64,000 bases of DNA from Isoetes taiwanensis (Eukaryota > Streptophyta > Lycopodiopsida > Isoetales > Isoetaceae). Positions within the stretch are counted from its first letter, which is position 1. Each line of letters starts with the position of its first letter. Location of the stretch: positions 1 through 64,000 of the forward strand of contig JAJEKV010000400.1 of NCBI GenBank assembly GCA_021234155.1, given 5' to 3'. The position numbers were made by a program, and so were the translations under genes. Shown here piece by piece: positions 23,561 to 33,960 of the stretch. The notes under the pieces were generated by a model. That model was not told the DNA's origin. It made no database searches and was given only the letters and a program-made list of their open reading frames with translations.

Positions 23561-23840
23561 CACGATCTTTGTGGATGGAAATCTTGGCTGGTCCGGTCCA
23601 AGGTGACGGATCTTGATGCTAACTCTCTAGTACGGAGTTACATGAGCATGGCCTCAAGGGCTTGAGCTTAGGCGACAGTGGCGGCGCCAAAGAGGTGAGC
23701 TTAGGGGAAGCTTCAAGATATCTTGCATGGGGAAGAGGTCTCCGACACCATCTTCCGTGGCTTCCACTACCCTTGCTCCATGTGAGATTCTAGATGAGTC
23801 TATGATCCAATGAGTTTCTATTCTATTCTATTCTATTCTT
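23561..23840. repeat. Flank ending in a (TCTAT)n microsatellite
   Basis: TTCTATTCTATTCTATTC at about 23816-23839 is the same pentanucleotide that ends LINE copies in this window. The sequence just before it does not clearly match the conserved LINE 3' end, so this may be a LINE tail or an independent microsatellite. Confidence 0.5.
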
Positions 23841-26480
23841 GGGAGTCAAGTTGCATTTATTGAGAAAAACTAAATTAGAAGTCACAAATAACCTTCAAAT
23901 GTTGCACCCTGATATTTAAAATCTAGAGATAGTATGTGGAACTTCACAATAGGGCGAATCAATATTATGAAGATCCTGGAAGATAAAAAAAAATTGCACT
24001 ATGTTAGATTAGTCATGACATGATGTCGAGTTTTAGTGATTGTCCATGATGTTATAAAAGGCCCATTCTTGAAAGGGAGGACTAGAAAGAAAGCACATTT
24101 TGCTAGTTAACTTCAAGTTATAAGCATCTGCAATGCTCTTGATATAGGTACAAAGCTTCCAAGGTCTATTAAAAATGAAGTGACTTATGCCTCTATAGGT
24201 AAAAGGACCCTTTAGGTCATCTTTCCACAAGGATAGGTAGATGGACTATTGTTGCACTATAATATTAGTGCAAAGGACTATTCTTAGCTCCATATAGCAT
24301 ATAAGAATTCAAAGCATTTTCATCATGAACTGGAACTATCTTATTTGATCATGCATTCGATGTATACTCCAGCCCTATAGAATGGATCTTTTCTTTTAGG
24401 TTACTTGTTAGAGCCTTAGATTTGCAAAGGGGCTGCATCACATTTTCTCTAATAAGTTTCTAATGTTGTACATCTCATTTATCTTCTAATTCTTGTAATA
24501 CACATTACGTAACATGTGTTACCTTCATACTAAACATTCTTATTACTCTTTACTTCATCTTACTATTTCATGCAACGTTGTGGCATGATTATAAAGCTTT
24601 GGGGAGCCATTTGCATGGTCTGACTCCTTGGTTCCGTTTGTAGATCCATTTCATGTGGTTTTTATTTTATTTAAAATTTGATTAAACTATGAGAGCTTTT
24701 GCAGGTTATGCATGATCCTTCTCGTTTGCCTCAAAAAAGAGTTTAGAGGAATTTGATTATTTTTTAGGGCCTGTTTCAAAAGGGATCTGGGATGCACGAT
24801 AATACCTTTCGGCTAATTTAAAAAGATTCGGATATATACAGTATGACAGGAGGTGACATTTTTTCCATGGGATAGAAATTCAGGTACAATGCTTACATCT
24901 ATACCTTGTAAAGTTGGTAGGACAGGTATGTGCCACAATAATGCTGAAGTCCAATGTAGTTTTTGCTATTTTTTTTTAAATGTAAGCGCTTCTTTTAGTA
25001 ATTTATGTGTCAATATCTCGCATAATAATGGGGGTTTGTATTTTTGTGCATTTTTCCTATGGTTTTCATATGATTTGATGGTCAGATTTTGTGAGACGTA
25101 TTAATGCATACATCTAGAGTGTGCATAAGCTCACATTGATTTTTGTGACACTTTCCAATGGTTGCATCCATGAATTCAAATCAAAACATGCACTACTTGA
25201 ACAAGGGTCTTTATGTTTTCTAAAGTCGCTTTGAAGTGTTCGAACTAGAATGAAAGCTCCCAATCCATTTGTTCACGTCTACAGTGGTTGAATGTGTAGC
25301 AGGGTATGGATCTGGGCATTTCCTTTAAGAATACTCAACGGGACTTAAAAGATTGGGGATGTTGAGTTTTGCAGTCATACATGCAGCAAAAATGAGAAGA
25401 ACTCACGAAGAGATCTTGCCAAAAGCTCAAAGTCTAAGTAGAGACTTGTATAAATAATAACTCATTATTTTCTATAGCAACACTATTTCTAATCAGCAAA
25501 GTGAGGAAATTACTCAAAGTTAAAGAGATGCTCGGTGTATCAAAATATTCTTTAATGGTTTTTTTTTTCTTCTAAGCCATTCCTTGAGCAACGACACTAC
25601 TAGCAAGCTACATAGCGTATTATGATAGATAAGGAAGGCAGTATCCATGCAAATAATATCGCGAAGAACTCACAAAACTTTAGAGGTTTAAGGAACACCT
25701 CTTTTTCGTTTACTTTTGAACTAATAGAAATTGATTTTAGCCTTATGTTCTACACATGAAATGCTTTCTATAACTATCATGAAGGAATGCTTTTAGCAAG
25801 ATGTTTGTACACCGATAATCCAAACAATTGCCATCAATCCCACAAGAATAATCACTATCAGATCTCTCCTCGCCATTTTACTTTAAAAAATAGCTTGCAA
25901 AAGTAAAAGAATGATTGAGGATGCTTAGCCTTGCAAATCACACATGCAAAGCAAGCATGGGAGGACCTCATGAACATATTTGCTAGATAGAAAAGTTTTT
26001 CTTGCTACCAAATGAGGGAATGCTTTAGCAGATTGTTTCCAACTGCTTATAAACATGATGGTTTATGAGGTTAAGCGGGATCTTGTTGCATTATTCAAGC
26101 CTGCTCCTACTACCAAGCCTGCTCTGGAGATTCATTACAAGTAGATCCAGTCCCCCAAAGATCACGAGCATTATAGCTACTTTGAAAAATTGAAGAATGT
26201 AAGAATAGCAATGAGGCGATGAAACCAAAAAAATTAGGTTCTTTGGGAAGAATGCCTTATATAGCGACCTCCTCCTCCCTTCTTCCACTTCCCCTCCCTC
26301 CAACCCCAGAATCTTAATAAAGGTCCATGCTGGCCATGATATTGTGCCGCATGCCACTATTTTAATGGTCAAATTAGTTTAATAGACGAAAACTTTATAT
26401 AAAATTACTGTTCATAAAAAAACAAGCATGCAATACTGTATTTGAATGCAATCGGATATGTCTCGGAATTTAATTTTGCT
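23841..26480. other. Non-coding AT-rich DNA
   Basis: No supported gene in 2.6 kb. Short frames (24033-24230 minus, 24853-25104 plus, 26091-26372 minus) lack motifs and are hydrophobic or low in complexity. Confidence 0.35.
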
Positions 26481-26549
26481 TGTGCAGGTTCTCGAGTTTG
26501 CTTGTGTGAGATATGAAATACAAGAAGAGGCAGAAATTGGATCAATGCC

Positions 26550-27345
26550 ATGAGAGAATTGCTTGACAAAACCAGATATAAAGAGGAGACCAATTGTATT
26601 GTATATCAAGGTCGATTCTTGCTAGAGCATAGGAAGTATGCAAAATGTGAGATGGATATGAAAATGAGGGATGATAATAAGGGAACACATGACAGGATTA
26701 AGTGGAAGTGCAAGGGCAGGCATTGCAATTACACATTCGCTTTGCAAGGGCACTTGGTTTGCTAGTAGCAAGCTCACTTTATCTCGAATACTCATGTTAA
26801 TGTAATGTTGGAGCATGAAGATGAGTCAAGGGCAAGCAAGAACAAAATGCGATTTACAGAGCATGCATACTACAGTTAATTGGTATAATCACAGTTGTGA
26901 TATTTGTGTTATCCCTAATTCAAAAGCAGAATCATGTTATTGGTGGTCTAGGGAAGATTGTAGAGACCACGGAAAGCAAAATTGAAAGCGAAAATATAAT
27001 AGAGGTAGACTAGTTGAGGGTTAACGGGTTTCTGGTGGCATCGAGCGAGGATCCCATAGAATATTTATGGTGCCTATAGAGAACCAAACAAAGAAGACTC
27101 TCACAGATGTTATTTTTAATTTTGTAGCATCAGACTCTATCATGTATAATGATTGTTGGAAAGGATATGATTTTGAGTGGTTAAGACAGGTAAAGTATCA
27201 AAGATTGGACGCTTAATCACAACTTGCATTTTAGAGATCTAGAAATTGGTATGCATTCAACGTAATTGAACCCACATAGGGTGTTGTGGAAACGGTCTCT
27301 TCCACGCTATAGAACTCGTAAGATATTGTATGAATTGTATTTCTT
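26550..27345 (+). pseudogene. Merlin-type transposase (ISXO2/IS1595-like DDE) pseudogene
   Basis: Merlin transposases cut and paste DNA with an IS1016/IS1595-like DDE core. The order of blocks fits. A Cys pair region with KWKCKGRHCNYTF (about 26695-26735) acts as the N-terminal zinc ribbon. GTWFASSKLTLSRIL (26749 on) follows in a shifted frame. VIGGLGKIVETTESKI (about 26936) stands where the family has GG-G--VEIDES. GGIERGSHRIFMVPIENQ and KKTLTDVIFNFVASDSI then lead to YNDCWKGY (Asp codon at 27151), then LNHNLHFRDLEIGMHST and NVIEPT (Glu codon at 27268), and KRSLPRYRTRKILYELYF. At least four frame breaks and several stops are present. The first catalytic Asp is replaced by Thr in this copy. 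Terminal repeats were not found by eye. Merlin elements are known mainly from animals and some protists. Confidence 0.85.
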
Positions 27346-27427
27346 GAGCACATGTGGCTAAAATATTTTGTTCTTGTAAAGATGACACATTTAAATGTTC
27401 TTCATAAGCATATTTTCATGTATAAGG

Positions 27428-27452
27428 TTTTTTTTTTTTTTTTTTTTTTTTT
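27428..27452 (+). repeat. Poly-T tract
   Basis: An uninterrupted run of more than 20 T lies here. On the minus strand this would be a poly-A tail. No retroposed gene is recognisable on its minus-strand 5' side. Confidence 0.7.
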
Positions 27453-27766
27453 AAGCCATTGTTCTTTGGTTCATATTTTCCTTTGACAATAACTAACCTT
27501 ATGCCCCCTCTTTTTTACAAGGGTAACATATAGAGCTAAGGTTAGAATTCATTGCTTTTAGCTTAACAATTTAACCTACATGTTTTTATGCTTTATGAAT
27601 AAAGGGTGTAACCCTTGGATAAGTTCTTATACTTAAATTAAACAAAAATATGGGTATTGATCTCCTTTATGAGCGAAGGTAGCTGCAAGATCTTCTGCCG
27701 AAAGCATGTATCTGTGACGCTCTACCCCATAAGACGTGATGGCCATATTTAGGTTTTGTCAAAGCA

Positions 27767-28168
27767 TTGACTAGGGTTTCCCGGGCTTTTGAAAGAATGG
27801 ATTCATGGGAACTGATTACAGATGAAGACCAGCCTATTTTCGATGCGGCCAAGCAACGCTTGAATGAGTCTATCCTTAACAGAGAAATCTCCTTTTGCAT
27901 GCAAAGCATAGACCTTGATCCAGAAATGGATAACTTTTGTAAAAGAGGCAGGTCCAACTATGGCAGCCATACTCAAAGTAGAAGCCCCCAAAATGCCCAT
28001 AGACAGAGCTATGGGGATACGTCTTACTCTGTTCCTGCTAACCAATACAATGCTGAGCAGGACATGGACACAGATGAAAACAAGGTATTTGTTTTTGCAA
28101 TATGGTTTAAAGACATATTCAGACCTGCCATAGCTGAAAACCGAGAGGCTCTGCAATATAAAGCTTAA
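27767..28168 (+). CDS. Unrecognised 133-residue open frame, possibly an exon fragment
   Basis: The translation has a mixed, protein-like composition. An N-terminal acidic/helical part (RAFERMDSWELITDEDQPIF then DAAKQRLNESILNRE) is followed by a Ser/Asn/Gln-rich part (around RGRSNYGSHTQSRSPQN). An AAG|GTATTT donor-like site occurs at about 28083, so residues after DTDENK may be intron. I do not recognise the family. It could be a captured exon or part of a pseudogene. The start codon is only the first ATG available. Confidence 0.3.
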   Translation: MTRVSRAFERMDSWELITDEDQPIFDAAKQRLNESILNREISFCMQSIDLDPEMDNFCKRGRSNYGSHTQSRSPQNAHRQSYGDTSYSVPANQYNAEQDMDTDENKVFVFAIWFKDIFRPAIAENREALQYKA

Positions 28169-29050
28169 AAAAGGAAACACTGCCCATATCATACCGATTG
28201 AAAAAGATATCTTAGAATGCTTCTAAAATAGTAGCTTCTAATAGTATTTATATTATCTCTTATTGGATTCTTAATTTTATTCTTTTCTGTACTCTTATTG
28301 AATTTTGGGCAAAAGGATTACATTAGGTGATCGGTTATAAACCGAGAAGCCTAAGGTACCTTTTGGCCCTTGCAAACTTACCCAGTCTATGGCTAATTTT
28401 ATAATCGATTGGGTCAGCCAGTATGGGCTTCTCCTCTTAATGTTTTACTTTTGTCGAGTTTAACTTAGGAGTCTTCGAGAAGATGGATGCAACATTAGCG
28501 GGCTGTATTGATAAAGACTGATGCAGCTTAATGAAAGAAAAGGTTTTTTTTAAGAAAAAGCTCAAGTATGACTGCTGAAAACTTATGCACGAGACATTCG
28601 ATCTCATATCTACTATTCCTTAACAAAGGTACTTAGTTTCACTTGTAATTTTGGGCATTACCTCATCATAGACTGGATGTCGGTCTGCTACACAAGGTAT
28701 ATGGGAAATCCTTGGCAAGGTTCTGATTTTCTCTAAATATTTACTTCAGCCAAAAATGCAAAATGTTGACCTTGTATTCTCTATGATTTTTGAATACTCT
28801 AATATTATGCAGGAAGATATTTATATACTATCTCTGTAAAAATTCTCTTTGAGCAAAACTGCAGTAAACTTGATATTAAGTTCTTAAATTGTTAAAGCTG
28901 GACCAAGATGGCTGCTGTACTTGTTATATTTCTGATATAATAGTAAGATGTCTTTGTATTAGAAGAGCATATGAACTTATAATCTTTGAAATACGTAAAA
29001 TGCTGAATAGAAATCTCACAAATTAGTTCCTTGTGTAGTTTTTGGAAAGA
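28169..29050. other. Non-coding AT-rich stretch
   Basis: No gene supported. The sequence changes character at about 29050, where the purine-rich repeat domain starts. Confidence 0.35.
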
Positions 29051-29443
29051 ATGTTGGTTAAGGAAGGGACCAAGAAGAGACACAAAACCCGCCATAGGCT
29101 TGTCATTCATCACAGCAGCAGTATACAATGTTTTGAAGAATAGAGAGGGTAGCCGACCATAGGAACAATATCGGACTACCGTGAAAAAAAGAAATGTGCA
29201 CAAGCAATATAGAAGGGTAATGGCGACAACTTCTCATCGATAAAAACCCCGCCTTTCAGGTTTTCGAGAGGAAAACCCTAATGAGAAATGGTCGCCAACA
29301 ACCTTTGAATGTGTTGCCCGAAAACCAAGGAGATGGGTTGATGGCGAACACAAAATATAGCGAGGACCCAGGAAGATGGCGTAAGCCCCAAGCAACACAA
29401 AGAACCCTAAAAAACACGTGAATGGTTAGAGAAAACAAACTCA

Positions 29444-29655
29444 TGCCCCCACCCAGGCGGGAAGGGAGGGAAGCAACGAGAATAGAAGAAGAGCCGATGT
29501 GAGAAGACGCCGCTAACCGGGTCCGAAAAGAGGAAATAGCCTATATAGTAGCTCGTCCTTTTCGAATGGCGATCCGATGGCTCGGATCGATGCAATTCTG
29601 GGAAGGGACTCGCAAGAGACACAAAACCGGCCGACTACCAAAGAACTTCCTCAAC
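29444..29655 (-). repeat. Promoter-like repeat block, copy 1
   Basis: On the minus strand the block contains a palindromic GGATCGATCC-like start, GAGCCATCGGATCGCCATTC, then GGACGAGCTACTATATAGGC with a TATA-like box. A pyrimidine-rich leader TCTTCTTCTATTCTCGTTGC follows. Two more copies occur at 32295-32525 and 40672-40822. The order resembles a Pol II promoter plus 5' leader of a transposable element. Confidence 0.6.
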
Positions 29656-29756
29656 TATAAGCCGATGGCGTAAAAAACCTGCAAGCACCACAAAGAACTT
29701 TAAAAAACACCCGTGAATGGTTAGAGAAAATCCAACATGTAGCAGAAAAAAAGAGA

Positions 29757-30080
29757 GCATCACCCAATAGGGTGGAGAACAGCATCACCCAACGGGTGGA
29801 AAACAATTACGTAAAAAGAAATATGTGTCACCCTCGAGGTGGAAATAAACAAAGATCACCGGGTAGGTGGAGATAGCATCACCCATAGGGTGGAGAAAAG
29901 CCGCCACTCAACGGGTGGATAACAATCATGTAAAAAGAAATATCGTCATCCTCGAGGTGGAAATAAGCGGCAAAGATCATCAGGAGGGTGGAGAAAAGTG
30001 TCACCCACGGGCGGAAGAAAACATGAGAAATAGAAATGTGTGTCACCATCACGGGTGGAAATAAACAAAGACCACCCACA
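29757..30080 (+). repeat. Tandem CACCC/GGGTG repeat, about 117-121 bp unit, three units
   Basis: Units begin at about 29757, 29874 and 29995. Each carries GCATCACCCA-(A)-TAGGGTGGAG, ACGGGTGGA, CCTCGAGGTGGAAATAA and a purine spacer. The CACCC and GGGTG elements pair as short inverted repeats within each unit. A partial further copy lies at 31510-31620. Confidence 0.75.
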
Positions 30081-30097
30081 AAAAATGATCCAACGTA

Positions 30098-30290
30098 AAA
30101 CCCATGTCACAAAATTGCAATGGAGTGCCAAACGCAATATTTGGCACATCCGCACATGTGACTAAAGAGCAAAATATGATGTATAATGATAGCACAATAC
30201 ACAATGATAGCACAATGCATCGTGGAAAAGAAGAGTTCAACAAACTAGCTAGAAATGAAGTTCCCTAAACAAATGATGCATAATGATAGC
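30098..30290 (+). repeat. TGCCAAA palindrome block, copy 1
   Basis: The block ACCCATGTCACAAAATTGCA, then GGAGTGCCAAACGCAATATT and TGGCACATCCGCACA, holds a perfect 7-bp inverted repeat TGCCAAA/TTTGGCA at 30126-30146. It is followed by repeated ATGATAGCACAATGC phrases. Copies follow at 31640-31885 and 32030-32140. Confidence 0.75.
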
Positions 30291-30559
30291 AATGCACAAT
30301 GCACAATGATTGAAGAAGATGTATCCAGGGAACAAACAATATGCCTAATCATCAAATGAAAAATCACTCTAATAACATGAAAAGTCAACCACGCCCAATA
30401 ACATAAAAGCAACTTCTCTAAGCTTACGGATGCATGACAATCACCAACATAATGATCAATCTCGAGAGCAATGTCAAGAAGAAAATAAGGTTGACATCAA
30501 AAGCAAATTCGCAGAAAAAGAGGTTCATAAGGTCCGTGAAATGGTTTGAAACAAGAATA

Positions 30560-30970
30560 GGAGAGCGAAAGGTGCCAAGGTCCGGTTCAGGTTAGCGTGA
30601 GTAGAAATGTGTGGTGATGTCAGAAAACAAATAATGCCACATGCCTAAAGCCATGAATAAAGGCCCCAATATGAATCATACTTTTGCAAACAAGAGACGA
30701 GATTGAGGGAGCGGATGTAGACATGTCAGCACCAACCAAAAGGAAGGTCAAGAAGGGAAATGATGAAAGTTTCCAGATCACAATGTAGGTCGAACAAAAA
30801 TAAGGCTTAAGTAGTCACAGGTGGGGTTATGGCCAATGAAAAGGAGGAGGTCTATGGAGTGCAAGGAGATTAGCCATATGGTAGAAAAGGACAAATGAAA
30901 AACACAATGACTAGGTAAAATGACATATTAGTACTAAAGCTAGTGCCATACATATGGTCGCTATTAGAAC
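30560..30970 (+). repeat. Approx. 400-bp block, copy 1
   Basis: The block runs from GGTGCCAAGGTCCGG through GATGTAGACATGT, GTTATGGCCAATGAAAAGGA, and GACTAGGTAAAATGAC to GTGCCATACATATGGTC. The same order recurs at 32690-33120, with shorter or more diverged copies at 30995-31270 and 33820-33960. Confidence 0.75.
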
Positions 30971-30994
30971 GCGAAAAGAAGTAATGGATATGAA

Positions 30995-31270
30995 AAGAGG
31001 TTGTAGACATGTTAGCACAAACAAAAGCAAGGTTAAGAGGAAAAAATTAAGATTAAGGTTAACCTGAATCATCATAAATCGAAAGCAAAATGAGGGTGAA
31101 GTAGTCAAAGGTGAGGTTATGGCCAATGAAAAGAAGAAGATGGGGTTCAAAAATGCCAAGGTCAAGATGGGAGGCAAGGAGGTGTTTGATAGTAGAAAAG
31201 GATAAATGAAAATACAATGACTAGGTAAGTGATCTGATTGTAAAATAAAGCTAGGGCCATATGGAGGGTC
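30995..31270 (+). repeat. Approx. 400-bp block, partial copy 2
   Basis: It contains TGTAGACATGTTAGCAC, GTTATGGCCAATGAAAAG, GACTAGGTAA and GGCCATATGGAGGGTC in the same order as copy 1. The first third is missing. Confidence 0.65.
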
Positions 31271-31509
31271 TGAAATACTAAAGCAAAAACAAAGAGTGGA
31301 CATGATAAAGGAACAAAAAAACACAAGGACTATCGGGAAGGGACATGTTAGAAAAATAAGAACTACCGTTGAAATGTAAAATATAAAAGAACGCTCTAAT
31401 GATAGGGTCAATGAATGTGCATGACGATTGAAGCGCAAGTCGACAACAAGCACTCAAATCGATGTGAGCGATTAGTAATGAGGAAAATCAACAATACATG
31501 AAAAAGAGA

Positions 31510-31620
31510 AGATAGCATCACCCGGGAGGGTGGAGAAAGCGTCACCCAACCGTGGAAGAAAAACCACGATAAATAGAAATTTGCGTCCCCATCAAAGGTG
31601 GAAAGAAACAAAGACCACCC
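31510..31620 (+). repeat. CACCC/GGGTG block, separate partial copy
   Basis: GCATCACCCGGGAGGGTGGAG and GTCACCCAACCGTGGAAG are followed by GAAATTTGCGTCCCCATC and GGTGGAAAGAAACAAAGACC. This matches the end of the tandem array at 29757-30080. Confidence 0.65.
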
Positions 31621-31639
31621 ACAAAAATAGTCTAAGAGA

Positions 31640-31885
31640 AACTCATGTCACAAAATTGCAATGGAGTGCCAAACGCAATATTTGGCACATCCGCACATAG
31701 CTAAATAGCAAATATGATGAATAATGATAGCACAATGCACAATGATATCCCAATGCTTTGTGAACAAAGAGCTCAACTACTAGCTAGAAATGAATTTCGG
31801 AAAATGATGCATAAGGATAGCATAATGCACAATGCACAATGATAGCACAATTCTGATGAAAAAGATCTCAACAACCAGCTAGAAA
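31640..31885 (+). repeat. TGCCAAA palindrome block, copy 2
   Basis: This repeats CTCATGTCACAAAATTGCAA, the TGCCAAACGCAATATTTGGCA palindrome and the ATGATAGCACAATGCACAAT series, then a GCTAGAAATGAATT / GCTAGAAAGGAATT pair. The order matches copy 1 about 1.54 kb upstream. Confidence 0.75.
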
Positions 31886-32029
31886 GGAATTCCCAAGACA
31901 ACTAGAATGAGGCGTGACTAGCACCGCGCAAAAAAATAGGATGCCAAGATAATACCCCATGCACAATAAAGCAATATCATGCATACATCTAGAGAAAGAT
32001 AAGCATCAAAAAGAAAAATGATTCACTAG

Positions 32030-32140
32030 AAACCCATGTCATAAAAGTGCAATGGAGGGGGCCAAACGCAATACTTGGCACATCCGAGACCGACTAAAGA
32101 GCAAATATGCAAATGGTGTATAATGATAGTGTTGGAAAAA
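32030..32140 (+). repeat. TGCCAAA palindrome block, copy 3
   Basis: AACCCATGTCATAAAAGTGC and GGGCCAAACGCAATACTTGG, then CACATCCGAGACCGACTAAA, repeat the block. Its palindrome is damaged on both arms. Confidence 0.65.
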
Positions 32141-32294
32141 CGTAAACCGGACGTAAGAACTTCAAGAACATGACGGCAAAACTGCAACCTGCCAAAAATA
32201 AGGCTTAAGTTTGAAGGAAAGTAGGATGGCTATGCACAAACAATGTATGTCAAACAACAAAGATTACATGAACAAGAAACATAAATGAAAAAGA

Positions 32295-32525
32295 CTCATG
32301 TCCCCACGCCAGCAGTCGGGAAGGGAGGGAAGCAACGAGAATGGAAGAAGAGCTGCTGTGAGAAGACGCCGATAACCGGTCCCAAAGGGGGAGTGGCCTA
32401 ATATAGTAGCTCGTCCCTTCCGTATCGGCAATCCGATGGCTCTGATCGATGCGCGATCTCGGGAAGGACCTACAAGAGACACAAAACCGGCCGACTACCG
32501 TGAGAACTTCCTCAACTATAGCCGC
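32295..32525 (-). repeat. Promoter-like repeat block, copy 2
   Basis: On the minus strand it again shows the CATCGGATTGCC segment, GGACGAGCTACTATATTAGG (TATA-like), GACCGGTTATCGGCGTCTTC and the pyrimidine leader CTCTTCTTCCATTCTCGTTG. It also shares the flank ACACAAAACCGGCCGACTAC with copy 1. Confidence 0.6.
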
Positions 32526-32689
32526 GGAAACCTCCAAGTGTTGAGTTGGGTCACGTGAAGCACGAGCAGAGTGAGAAGAAGAGGAGCCCACCGGAGTGAG
32601 CCGTAGGCATCATGTGGAACCCCCAGCCGCCAGAAATGCCGAAGTCCCGCCGACGGAAGCGTACGTGTGTACCATAATTGGGATGGAGG

Positions 32690-33120
32690 AGAGCCTAAAG
32701 TGCTAAGGTCCGGGTTCAGGCAGCATAGAGAAATGGGTGGTGATGTCGGGTTACAAATAATACCATATGCAAAGCCATGAATGAAGGTCCCACAGGGAAA
32801 CATACTTTGGCAAACGAGGGACTAGATTGAGGAAGAGGATGTAGACATGTTAGCACCGACAAAAGGAAGGTCAAGAAGGAAATTGAGATCTAAAGTTAAT
32901 TTGGATCACAAATGTAAAAACGAAAAAAAACGAGGCTTATGAAGTCAAAGTGAGGTTATGGCCAATGAAAAGGAAGAGATAGAGGTCAAAGTGCCAAGGT
33001 GGGGGGTGGCGGCAAGGAGGTCAGCCATAGGGTAAAAAAGGACAAATGAAAACGTAATGGCTAGGTAAAATGACGATTATTAATAAAGTGAGTGCCATAC
33101 ATATGGTCTCGCTATGAGAG
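32690..33120 (+). repeat. Approx. 400-bp block, copy 3 (near full length)
   Basis: It aligns with 30560-30970 across its whole length: GCTAAGGTCCGGGTTCAGG, AGCCATGAATGAAGG, GATGTAGACATGTTAGCACC, GTTATGGCCAATGAAAAGGA, GGCTAGGTAAAATGAC and GTGCCATACATATGGTCTC. Confidence 0.75.
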
Positions 33121-33819
33121 AAAGCAAACTAAGTAATGATAAAGGGACCAAAACACAATGGACGACGATGAAATGACATATTAGTAGTAAAGTTATCCAT
33201 GTGAGCTCTGAAAAAAATTGAGGTGTTAGATGGAGTGGGCCCAGTCTGTCAATGGCACTGTGTCTCGTGAATGAGGCGAGTCAAGTGCATGGTTAAGAGG
33301 CCTATGTGGAAAGGATACAAAATAAGACAACTCGTGTTAAACATTAAAAAACTTACTTTGGACAAATAAATGGGCATATCTAGAGATGACAAATCCATAA
33401 CATAACATATCAAGAGGTCAGGAGTACCAGGACAACAAAGGAAATGCTTTAAGACCAAGTATGAAGCAAATGTCCAACAAAAGATTAGCAAAACTGAACA
33501 AGAACTCGCAACAAAATGTAAACGGATACTAGACAAATCCACTCGCAAATCTCGCTGCAAAAAATGACAATCCAATACATGCATATATGGAAAATTGGTG
33601 TAGAAACAAACTTGAAATAGAGCCAATGACCGTAAACCAATAGAAAAAATGTAAAAGAAGTATGCAATGCAACATGTGAAGAAGCCAAATATAGATCACT
33701 GAAGAGAAGATGTTTCTCACCTAGAAGACCAAGATGAATAGCCGAAGATGGCGTGGATCTAGCAAAAGAGAGGCTGAAAATGAAAATAGTAAGATGGCGA
33801 CGCTCACCTAGGAAAAGGT

Positions 33820-33960
33820 CAAAAGTGTGAGCTAAGTCAAAGGGAGTTATGGCCAAGGATGTGGAGGAGATGGAAGTCAAGAAAACCAAGAGCAAGGTGG
33901 GATGCAACGAGGCTCGCCACAAAACAAAGTGATTAAATGAAAACAATGTATTAGCAAAGA
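33820..33960 (+). repeat. Approx. 400-bp block, short diverged copy 4
   Basis: Only the middle survives: a GTCAAAGGGAGTTATGGCCAA phrase, GGAGGAGATGGAAGTC, CAAGGTGGGATGCAACGAGG and a terminal AAATGAAAACAATG. Confidence 0.5.
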
